In this document: positions 1-5,555 of the stretch, piece after piece
Layout of the letters: each line of letters opens with the position of its first letter
Numbering within the stretch: position 1 is the first letter of the stretch
Source of the DNA: Kiritimatiellia bacterium
GTDB taxonomy: Bacteria; Verrucomicrobiota; Kiritimatiellia; RFP12; UBA1067
Assembly: GCA_017547265.1 (NCBI GenBank)
Contig: JAFYQC010000247.1
Location: 1 to 9,611 of the forward strand
Direction: 5' to 3'
DNA: 9,611 nt
Made by a program: the position numbers and the translations under genes
The notes under the pieces: model-generated
The model's database searches: none
What the model was told of the DNA's origin: nothing
Seen by the model: the letters and a program-made list of their open reading frames with translations, nothing else

Positions 1-2
1 GC

Positions 3-890
3 GAGGACGCAAAGTCGTATGCGGACTGGGGCTTTGACTTCCTGAAGCACGACTGGTGCTCGTATGGCAAAAAGGCGTTCGGAAAGTACCACTGGCGCTG
101 GATGCATCCATACTGGGTCATGGGCACGGCCCTGAAGGCCCAGAAGCGCGACATCGTCTTCTCTCTTTGTGAGTACGGCTGCGAGAACGTCTCCGCCTGG
201 GGCAATCTCGTGCACGGTCAGAGCTGGCGCACGACGGGCGACGTCGTCGACACGTGGCCGTCCATCAGCGGTGCGATCGAGAAGCAGAAGCGGCTCTTCG
301 TGTATTCGAAGCCGGGATCGTGGAACGATCCCGACATGCTTTGCGTCGGCAAGATGGTATGGAACGGGTTCAAGGGTTCGCGCCTTGCGCCGAACGAGCA
401 GTACACGCATATATCGCTGTGGGCGCTCCTCGCGTCGCCGCTGATGATCGGCTGCGATATGACGCAGCTCGACGACTTCACGTTCTCGCTCCTGTCGAAC
501 GACGAGGTGATAGCCATCGACCAGGATCCGCTCGGCGCCGGCGCGGGCGTTGTCGCGGAAGGCGCGGACTGGGAAATCTGGGCGCGTCCGCTTGTCGACG
601 GCTCGATCGCCGCGGGCCTCTACAACAAGTCGTTGGAAGAGCAGACGATAGTCCTCGACATGGAGAGCCTGGGCATCGAGTGCAAGTGGACCGTGCGCGA
701 CGTGTGGGCGCAGGCCGACGAGGGCGTGTTCCTCGGCAAGTACGAGCGGTCGGTCCCCGGACACGCCACGCATTTGGTGAGACTGACGCCGAGGAAGTGC
801 GGCAAGCTCCGCGAAGGCATGAACGACATCCGCGACAACGCCTGGCAGATACTGATCGAGAAGGACCGCAAGGCGGCGAAGCGGCATTGA
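3..890 (+). CDS. GH27 alpha-galactosidase, 5'-truncated by window edge
   Basis: C-terminal 295 residues of a glycoside hydrolase family 27 alpha-galactosidase, a retaining enzyme that removes terminal alpha-galactose from oligo- and polysaccharides. Seen directly: the reading frame is open from the window edge. The motif LKHDWC (D at 51-53) matches the GH27 nucleophile strand. WRTTGDVVDTW (D at 240-242) matches the general acid/base region, equivalent to Asp231 of human alpha-galactosidase A. GSWNDPDML, SPLMIGCDM and AIDQDPLG are further family blocks. The C-terminal beta-sandwich follows the barrel and ends in a charged tail. Family members are usually somewhat over 400 residues, so roughly the first 100-150 residues, including any signal peptide, lie outside the window. 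It lies 32 bp upstream of the GH36-type gene, so the two are probably co-transcribed. The family call is firm; the natural substrate is not visible. Confidence 0.93.
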   Translation, partial: EDAKSYADWGFDFLKHDWCSYGKKAFGKYHWRWMHPYWVMGTALKAQKRDIVFSLCEYGCENVSAWGNLVHGQSWRTTGDVVDTWPSISGAIEKQKRLFVYSKPGSWNDPDMLCVGKMVWNGFKGSRLAPNEQYTHISLWALLASPLMIGCDMTQLDDFTFSLLSNDEVIAIDQDPLGAGAGVVAEGADWEIWARPLVDGSIAAGLYNKSLEEQTIVLDMESLGIECKWTVRDVWAQADEGVFLGKYERSVPGHATHLVRLTPRKCGKLREGMNDIRDNAWQILIEKDRKAAKRH

Positions 891-911
891 AATATGGTGC
901 GCCAAAAGAAT

Positions 912-917
912 GGAGGA
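912..917 (+). promoter_or_regulatory. Shine-Dalgarno site deciding the GH36 start
   Basis: GGAGGA lies five bases before the ATG at 923. It fixes the start of the GH36 gene there, although the same frame is open back to 254 inside the GH27 gene. The residues encoded from 923 form a standard signal peptide, while the upstream frame is arginine-rich nonsense. Confidence 0.85.
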
Positions 918-922
918 AAAAC

Positions 923-2665
923 ATGATTCGCAATAGTATTGCAGCATTTCTCATGGCCGTTGGCTCCGTAGCCTCCTCTGCCACCGTCCCGTTTTCGTTC
1001 GGGGAGGTCAAGGTCGAATGCGAGGAGCGCGACGGCTGGAAGCTTGCGTTTTCGCGCGAAGTCGCGCCTGACGGCGCGGAGATCGCGAAGATCGTGCTCG
1101 ACTGCGCCGAGGCGAAGATTCCGCCGAAGACGAGGCTGTCGTTAATGGTTCCGCAGGTCGGCATGGACTACGCCTGGAACGTCAACACCGGCGACTGCGG
1201 AATGCGCCCGAATTGGGGAGCGCGTTCTCATACCGAGGTTGCGCAGGGAATGCCGGTTTTCGTCTATTTCGACGGAAACGACACGAGCCATTTCTCCATT
1301 GCGGCCGAGGAGTGCGTGCGCCACCTCAACCACGTAGGTGGCATCCGCGAGGAAGGGAGCCTTCTCGAAATCGGCATCGGCTGGTTCGAGACGCCCGAGG
1401 CTCCGATTTCGCACTACGAGACGCGCGTTAGGTTTGACGCTCGCGCGAAGGGATTCGCCGCCGCAGTGCGCGAAGCCGTCGCGTGGATCGAGAAGACTGC
1501 GGGCATCGTGCCGTGCCGCGTTCCCGCTGCCGCCTGCGATCCGCTCTACTCGAGCTGGTATTGTTTCCATCAGGATGTTCATGACACCGAAATCGAGGCG
1601 GAGCTTGCTATCGCGGCAAAGCTCGGCATGAAGACTTTCATCGTCGACGACGGCTGGCAGACCGACGACACGAACCGCGGCTACGCGTTCTGCGGCGACT
1701 GGCAGGTCTCGAAGCACCGCTTCCCCGACATGGCTGCGCACGTGAAGAGGGTGCAGGACATGGGTGTCAAGTACATGATGTGGTACTCCGTGCCGTTCGT
1801 GGGCAGGAAAAGCGAGAACTACGCCCGGTTCAAGGGGAAGTTCCTCTACGAGAGCTCCGGCCTTGGCACTGCCGTTCTCGACCCGCGCTTTCCGGAGGTG
1901 AGGAAGTTCCTCGTTAATACATACGTGAAAGCGCTTATGGACTGGAACATCGACGGCTTCAAGCTGGATTTTATTGATTCATTCGGGTTCAATGGGGCGG
2001 ATCCGGCGGCCAAGGAGAACTACGCCGGGCGCGACATCAAGTCGCTTCCGCTCGCCGTTGACACGCTGATGACGGAGATCAAGGAAGCTCTGACCGCGAT
2101 AAAGCCCGATGTTCTCGTTGAGTTCCGCCAGAGCTATGTGGGGCCCGCAATCCGCAAGTATGGCAACATGCTGCGCGTAGGCGACTGTCCGGGCAACATG
2201 CGCCGCAACCGCTTCGCCATGGCGAACCTGCGCCTCGCGTCTGGCGGAACTGCGGTCCATTCCGACATGCTTGAGTGGAACTTCGCTGAGAGTCCCGAGC
2301 ATGCCGCGCTTTACGTCATCAACTCCATGTTCGGCGTCGTCCAGTACTCGGTGATGCTCCGTAACGCGCCAAAGGAACACCTTGCGATGATCGAGAAGTG
2401 GATAAAGTTCTCGCAGGACCACCGCGAAACGCTTCTTCACGGCAAGTTCACGCCGCGCCATCCCGAGCTTCAATATCCCGTAATCGAGGCCGAGAGCGAC
2501 AAGGAAGTCGTCATCGGGCTTTACGACGACGGCCGCGTAGTGGACGTTCCCGAGAGGAAGAAGGCGTTCGTGATGAATGCGTCGGGTAAGGACTCGTTCG
2601 TGATCCGCCGTGGCGGAAAGCTTTCCGAAGTCTCCTGCAAGTCGGGTGACTGGATCGAGATCTGA
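923..2665 (+). CDS. secreted GH36-type alpha-galactosidase (melibiase)
   Basis: A 580-residue alpha-galactosidase of the GH36/melibiase (GH-D clan) type. Seen directly: a signal peptide (MIRNSIAAFLMAVG..., likely cleavage after Ala20 in the ASSA context), an N-terminal beta-rich region to about residue 200, then a TIM barrel. The barrel carries DDGWQ (242-246), FKLDFI with the presumed nucleophile Asp349, EFRQS, RVGDCPGN with the presumed acid/base Asp421, and HSDMLEW (446-452). A short C-terminal beta domain completes it. The family acts by a double-displacement retaining mechanism on alpha-1,6- and related galactosides. The export signal suggests action in the periplasm or outside the cell. 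It sits 32 bp after the GH27 gene, so the pair probably attacks galactosides of different size or linkage; that division of labour is inference. No clear terminator follows. Specificity could also be for a related alpha-glycoside. Confidence 0.88.
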   Translation: MIRNSIAAFLMAVGSVASSATVPFSFGEVKVECEERDGWKLAFSREVAPDGAEIAKIVLDCAEAKIPPKTRLSLMVPQVGMDYAWNVNTGDCGMRPNWGARSHTEVAQGMPVFVYFDGNDTSHFSIAAEECVRHLNHVGGIREEGSLLEIGIGWFETPEAPISHYETRVRFDARAKGFAAAVREAVAWIEKTAGIVPCRVPAAACDPLYSSWYCFHQDVHDTEIEAELAIAAKLGMKTFIVDDGWQTDDTNRGYAFCGDWQVSKHRFPDMAAHVKRVQDMGVKYMMWYSVPFVGRKSENYARFKGKFLYESSGLGTAVLDPRFPEVRKFLVNTYVKALMDWNIDGFKLDFIDSFGFNGADPAAKENYAGRDIKSLPLAVDTLMTEIKEALTAIKPDVLVEFRQSYVGPAIRKYGNMLRVGDCPGNMRRNRFAMANLRLASGGTAVHSDMLEWNFAESPEHAALYVINSMFGVVQYSVMLRNAPKEHLAMIEKWIKFSQDHRETLLHGKFTPRHPELQYPVIEAESDKEVVIGLYDDGRVVDVPERKKAFVMNASGKDSFVIRRGGKLSEVSCKSGDWIEI

Positions 2666-2814
2666 CAGGCTCTATTGGCCTTGCGGCGTGACATTTATTG
2701 CGGGTGCGATTTTCTTAATTTCGTTATTGCATTGGGCGAGAAGGCAAGGGGCTCGCTTGAGCATATAGAATCCATATTTTTAGGCTTGATTGTGGTTTTT
2801 TGCTCGCGCCTGAT

Positions 2815-2843
2815 TTGCATTTGAATCCGTCGTGTGATACAAT
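2815..2843 (+). promoter_or_regulatory. putative sigma70-type promoter for the small-gene cassette
   Basis: TTGCAT (2815-2820), a 17-bp spacer, then TACAAT (2838-2843), preceded by TG at the extended -10 position (TGA-TACAAT). The -10 matches the consensus at five of six positions; the -35 at only three. It lies about 60 bp before the first small gene. A near copy of its -10 block occurs before the gene at 8580. The 2666-2814 stretch before it shows no gene and no convincing terminator. Confidence 0.5.
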
Positions 2844-2903
2844 ATCAGCGTTTTCTTCGTGGGGGTGGTACGTTAGTCCTCATGGAAGAAAGCGAGGTGA
2901 GTT

Positions 2904-3005
2904 ATGGCAACATCGAGCATAACAGCGAACTTTTACACTGACGACCCCAAGGTCGCCAATAAGATTGTTCATACTTTGTTTATGCGTGGAGGTGCTTATG
3001 TTTAA
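2904..3005 (+). CDS. 33-residue hypothetical protein starting MATSSI
   Basis: Small protein of unknown function, too short for usual ORF calling. Support: a strong ribosome binding site (GAGGTGA, 2894-2900) just before the ATG, a promoter-like element upstream, and an 8-bp overlap with the next gene typical of coupled translation. The sequence begins MATSSITANFYTDD followed by a short helix-like stretch. From memory, many gut bacteria encode 55-75 residue proteins opening with 'MATSSI...NF.I.D...A..F..AL', often just before another small gene; this start resembles them, but the protein ends after only 33 residues. It may therefore be a shortened or frameshifted member. A role as antitoxin or regulator is only a guess. 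Confidence 0.55.
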   Translation: MATSSITANFYTDDPKVANKIVHTLFMRGGAYV

Positions 3006-3216
3006 TCTCAACAAGATGTTTGACACGCTGAAAACCTCGCATATCAGGGTGCATATACCTCGTAGCATTCCGCAGTTCACAAACCCGAGCGATGAATGCG
3101 ACCGTAGAGCCGTCATGAGGCAGGCGAGCGGTAACGCGCGTTTGGCTTTTGGGAGGTATGTTACGCAAGAGCAAATGGATTCGCGTTTTGAGCGTATCCT
3201 TGCGGCTGAAATCTGA
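2998..3216 (+). CDS. 72-residue hypothetical protein
   Basis: Small basic protein of unknown function. The ATG at 2998 is chosen because GGAGGTG (2988-2994) sits directly before it; an in-frame TTG at 2965 would add 11 residues but lacks a site. The start lies inside the last codons of the 33-residue gene. The C-terminal half (RQASGNARLAFGRYVTQEQM, then DSRFERILAAEI) has the look of a short helical tail that recurs in small partner proteins of 'MATSSI' genes in gut bacteria (recalled pattern, not a database hit). The N-terminal half has no recognisable domain. The next gene starts 13 bp after its stop, so the three probably form one transcription unit. Confidence 0.6.
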   Translation: MFNLNKMFDTLKTSHIRVHIPRSIPQFTNPSDECDRRAVMRQASGNARLAFGRYVTQEQMDSRFERILAAEI

Positions 3217-3229
3217 ACTTCGATTGGAT

Positions 3230-3859
3230 ATGCAAATGGCGGAGTCCGAGCAAGACAAGGCGTTGCAGGAAGCATTTCACGATGCTGAGAATGCCGTGAA
3301 GTTTGCCGAGAGGGTTTCGGGCGAAGTTGCGTTGCCGGCGATCAATCAGTTGCGCTATGCGATGTGCCATTTGGTCGAAGAGGATGCCGAGCGGGCGTTG
3401 AAGCATTGTTTGAGGGCGAAGTTCGACGCATACGAGGCGGCGATCGGTTATTTTCTGGATTATATCGCATCCTTTTTTCTTCAGGAATTTCCTGCGGACA
3501 TTCTGGATAGACATCTTCCCGAATGGAAGAAATTCAGAGAGCGGTTTTTGACGGCAAGGACATTCTTATGTTCGCTTCGGAAACTGAGGGATGCAGAAGA
3601 GAGTGTGTTTTCAGGAGTTGAAGAAGAGCTTTCGGAGCTGATAAAAATACGCGATGCAATAGATGCCGCTTACGCGGAAATTCGGACTGAAAAATCCCGG
3701 CTGATGGAGGAGGAGCGCATCGCGGTGGAACGTGAGGCGCAGGATCGCGAAGATGCGAAAGCGCGCGAAGACAGAAGAAGATATACGATTTCACTATGGT
3801 GGACTATTTGCGGCACGATTCTCGGTGCTATGGGAATTATTATCGCAATATTCAAGTAA
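3230..3859 (+). CDS. helical, tail-anchored membrane protein with Rx4H (HEPN-like) motif
   Basis: A 209-residue protein with no firm family. Seen directly: an all-helical N-terminal half (about 8-110), in which INQLRYAMCH gives R42-x4-H47; a second helical segment (110-160); a strongly charged E/R-rich probable coiled coil (160-185); and one hydrophobic helix (187-207) ending IIIAIFK, a single C-terminal membrane anchor. Arg-x4-6-His inside a helical bundle is the signature of HEPN-fold ribonucleases, but the residue after Arg is Tyr rather than the usual polar one, so this assignment is tentative. The start at 3230 is chosen because it follows the previous stop by 13 bp; the frame is open to 3149, but an ATG at 3158 would overlap the 72-residue gene and its GGGAGG is too close. 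The ribosome site is weak, which suggests coupling to upstream translation. Confidence 0.7.
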   Translation: MQMAESEQDKALQEAFHDAENAVKFAERVSGEVALPAINQLRYAMCHLVEEDAERALKHCLRAKFDAYEAAIGYFLDYIASFFLQEFPADILDRHLPEWKKFRERFLTARTFLCSLRKLRDAEESVFSGVEEELSELIKIRDAIDAAYAEIRTEKSRLMEEERIAVEREAQDREDAKAREDRRRYTISLWWTICGTILGAMGIIIAIFK

Positions 3860-3915
3860 TTCAATTTTCAACTCAGTAACTACAAATGAAAGGAACAAGA
3901 AAGAACTGATTGAAA

Positions 3916-3925
3916 CGGTATACCG
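3916..3925. promoter_or_regulatory. perfect 10-bp palindrome, possible operator
   Basis: CGGTATACCG is a perfect palindrome about 55 bp after the membrane-protein gene, directly behind a TTGAAA hexamer (3910-3915). No good -10 follows at 17 bp, so a promoter here is not supported. It could be a dimeric regulator site or chance. Confidence 0.25.
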
Positions 3926-3968
3926 ATTACAGTACCTAAAGTAGTCGGCTTCTCCACTTGTTGGGGTT

Positions 3969-3995
3969 GAGTCGAAGTTGAGAGTCGAAGTCGAA
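3969..3995 (+). repeat. short tandem-like direct repeat
   Basis: GAGTCGAAGT occurs at 3969-3978 and again at 3982-3991 (13-bp period), and the core TCGAA appears a third time at 3991-3995. A degenerate relative (AGTCAAAGTTGA) lies at 8079-8090, just before the terminator that ends the downstream operon. Confidence 0.5.
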
Positions 3996-3997
3996 CA

Positions 3998-4018
3998 ATG
4001 GCGGCGCTGACGCGCCAT
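3998..4018 (+). terminator. hairpin, possible weak terminator
   Basis: ATGGC pairs with GCCAT and, after one bulged G, GCG pairs with CGC around a CTGA loop: eight base pairs in 21 bases. The following bases (AAGGTTTGATGA) are only mildly T-rich, so intrinsic termination of the upstream cassette is possible but not strong. It shares the words CTGACGCG and CGCGCCAT, in inverted orientation, with the terminator at 8096-8126. Confidence 0.35.
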
Positions 4019-4068
4019 AAGGTTTGATGATAGACTTGGACGAAACCGGCAAGGAGCGAGAGATAGCA

Positions 4069-4316
4069 TGGGGTGCGCAAGCTAACCTATGCAACGTACG
4101 CAATCTTGCGTATTTGGCTTTGTGTGAAACGACCAAAATTCCAGAAGAAGCTGAATATGTGGGGTGCGCTACGTGTGTAATCACACGTGGCGTGTCTTCT
4201 ATTCGTGTTTCTTCAAGGCGCTTGGTCGTGCCTACACAAGACATGGATTTACAGGCACGCCACGTTCTTTTCGCGCAAAACGTGGATGTGTCCAATAAAA
4301 GGCGCGAAAAGGAAGG
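4069..4316 (+). ncRNA. structured leader with competing helices before the FGE-fold gene
   Basis: Gene-free stretch (3860-4323) whose second half is unusually self-complementary. Helices seen: TACGCA/TGCGTA (4097-4102 with 4107-4112, loop ATCT), which competes with CGCAAG/CTTGCG (4076-4081 with 4105-4110). Helix A has 12 bp around a TAAT loop (4166-4177 with 4182-4193, two G-U pairs). Helix A' has 13 bp with one G-U pair (4185-4197 with 4253-4265) and uses the 3' arm of A. Helix B, CCACGTT/AACGTGG (4260-4266 with 4279-4285), shares bases with A'. Helix B', 10 bp CTTTTCGCGC/GCGCGAAAAG (4267-4276 with 4302-4311), conflicts with B and touches the ribosome site GGAAGG (4311-4316). This chain of mutually exclusive pairs resembles an attenuator or riboswitch that controls ribosome access. 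It matches no known class that I recognise. TGGGGTGCGC is also repeated at 4069 and 4160. Confidence 0.5.
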
Positions 4317-4323
4317 TTGGAAA

Positions 4324-5544
4324 ATGGTAAGAGGTCTGATATGTATGATGACGGCATTTGCGTCGTTCGTCGGGTGTTTTGCTGCGGTAGCGTTGTCGAA
4401 TGTAAAGATTCAGCAACGTTATCCTTGGAACGGAAAGGTGGATATTTCGTTTGATTTGGAGAGTACGAGGAGCAGCAATACAATCCGGATTACGGCAATT
4501 GATACGTCGACAGGCAAAAGTCTTACCGTATCAACTTTGTATGACGAGGACGGAAACTCCATTGTTGCGCCAGTCAAAATGTCGCCGGGCAAGAGGCGCA
4601 TAGTATGGGATGCTGATGCGGATGTTCCAGGCGGATATTCCACAGATTCGTTAGCTGTTACTGTAGTTGCGGGTAAGTTTGTCGATTATCCGTTGTACTG
4701 CGTAATTGATATTTCAGAGGGCGCAACTGCTTCAAAATATCCTATTACTTACTTAGATGCGGTTCCTGAAGGCGGATGGACGGACGAGTATAAGACGGAA
4801 AAGATTGTATTGCGCTTGATACATCCTGGAGTGTTCACTCAAGGACCTAGAAGTATTAGTTGGATGCCATCATCGGATGATAGGAGAGTAGTTACATTGA
4901 CGAAACCGTTTTATTTTGGGATTTTTGAAATAACCCAGGGACAATGGAAAAAGATAATGGGCAAAGTAGGACCAAGTGGTGGAGCATGTATACCTGATGG
5001 CGATTCTTATCCACAAAAAGCATGGCTTGACGATGTGCGCGGAAAAGAAGCTAACCTTGCTTGGCCAACATCTCGAGTCGTTAATGCCAGTACATTCTTG
5101 TATAATTTGCGAATGAAAACAGGGCGCATGTTTGAAGTTCCAACGGAAGCTCAATGGGAGTATGTGTGCAAGTCAGGTTCAGCTGAAAACAAGGTTCATG
5201 TTAAAAATTATCCTACGTATCTAGATAATATAGTGTGCACAACAGTTGGGGCTGAGGATCCAAATGCCTGGGGTGTCTATGATATGCTGGGCAATGTTCC
5301 GGAATGGCCGATAGACAAATGTCAAGAAGTTCTTGGTTCAGAACCTGTGATAGATCCTCTTGGGCCGTTGACTGTTACAGGTATAGGAGCGGGGGTATAT
5401 GACAGTCAAGGTATAATTTTGCGGTGCGTATGTGGAATGGCTCGAAATGGCTCTTTTGCCGCTCATTTCAGAGAGACATTTTATGATAACGGTTCTTCGG
5501 CTATAGATGCGGGTTTTCGCATTATTCTTGAGCTTGATAATTGA
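4324..5544 (+). CDS. secreted FGE-sulfatase/SUMF1-fold protein with N-terminal Ig-like domain
   Basis: A 406-residue exported protein. The ATG at 4324 is chosen because GGAAGG (4311-4316) precedes it and a signal peptide follows (MVRGLICMMTAFASF..., cleavage near residues 21-23); the frame is open to 4024 but reads poorly. Residues 24-115 form a beta-rich module with QRYPWNGKVDISFDL and PGKRRIVWDADAD, a pairing I associate with Kiritimatiellota-type secreted proteins. From about residue 160 comes the FGE-sulfatase (SUMF1/EgtB/PvdO) fold: FYFGIFEITQGQW, PTEAQWEYVCKSG (273 onward), WGVYDMLGNVPEW (316 onward) and a terminal GFR (397-399). The usual RGGSW block is replaced by a divergent LRCVCGMARNGSF, and the catalytic cysteine arrangement of true formylglycine-generating enzymes is not evident, so a binding (C-type-lectin-like) role is more likely than catalysis. 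It overlaps the next gene's possible ATG (TGATG) and is surely co-transcribed with it. Confidence 0.82.
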   Translation: MVRGLICMMTAFASFVGCFAAVALSNVKIQQRYPWNGKVDISFDLESTRSSNTIRITAIDTSTGKSLTVSTLYDEDGNSIVAPVKMSPGKRRIVWDADADVPGGYSTDSLAVTVVAGKFVDYPLYCVIDISEGATASKYPITYLDAVPEGGWTDEYKTEKIVLRLIHPGVFTQGPRSISWMPSSDDRRVVTLTKPFYFGIFEITQGQWKKIMGKVGPSGGACIPDGDSYPQKAWLDDVRGKEANLAWPTSRVVNASTFLYNLRMKTGRMFEVPTEAQWEYVCKSGSAENKVHVKNYPTYLDNIVCTTVGAEDPNAWGVYDMLGNVPEWPIDKCQEVLGSEPVIDPLGPLTVTGIGAGVYDSQGIILRCVCGMARNGSFAAHFRETFYDNGSSAIDAGFRIILELDN

Positions 5545-5555
5545 TGGGGTGTGCG

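Noticed and set aside
254..922. Upstream extension of the GH36 frame
   Set aside because: It overlaps the GH27 gene in another frame and reads as arginine-rich sequence. A ribosome site and signal peptide at 923 mark the true start.
2882..2941. 19-codon frame starting at 2882
   Set aside because: It overlaps the better-supported small gene at 2904 in another frame and lacks its own ribosome site.
4024..4323. Upstream extension of the FGE-fold frame
   Set aside because: The ATG at 4324 has a good ribosome site and a signal peptide. The extension would place 100 residues before the signal peptide and overlies the structured leader.
5400..5544. Diversity-generating retroelement variable region
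   Set aside because: The FGE fold permits it, but the window has no template repeat and no reverse transcriptase, so it is kept only as something to check.
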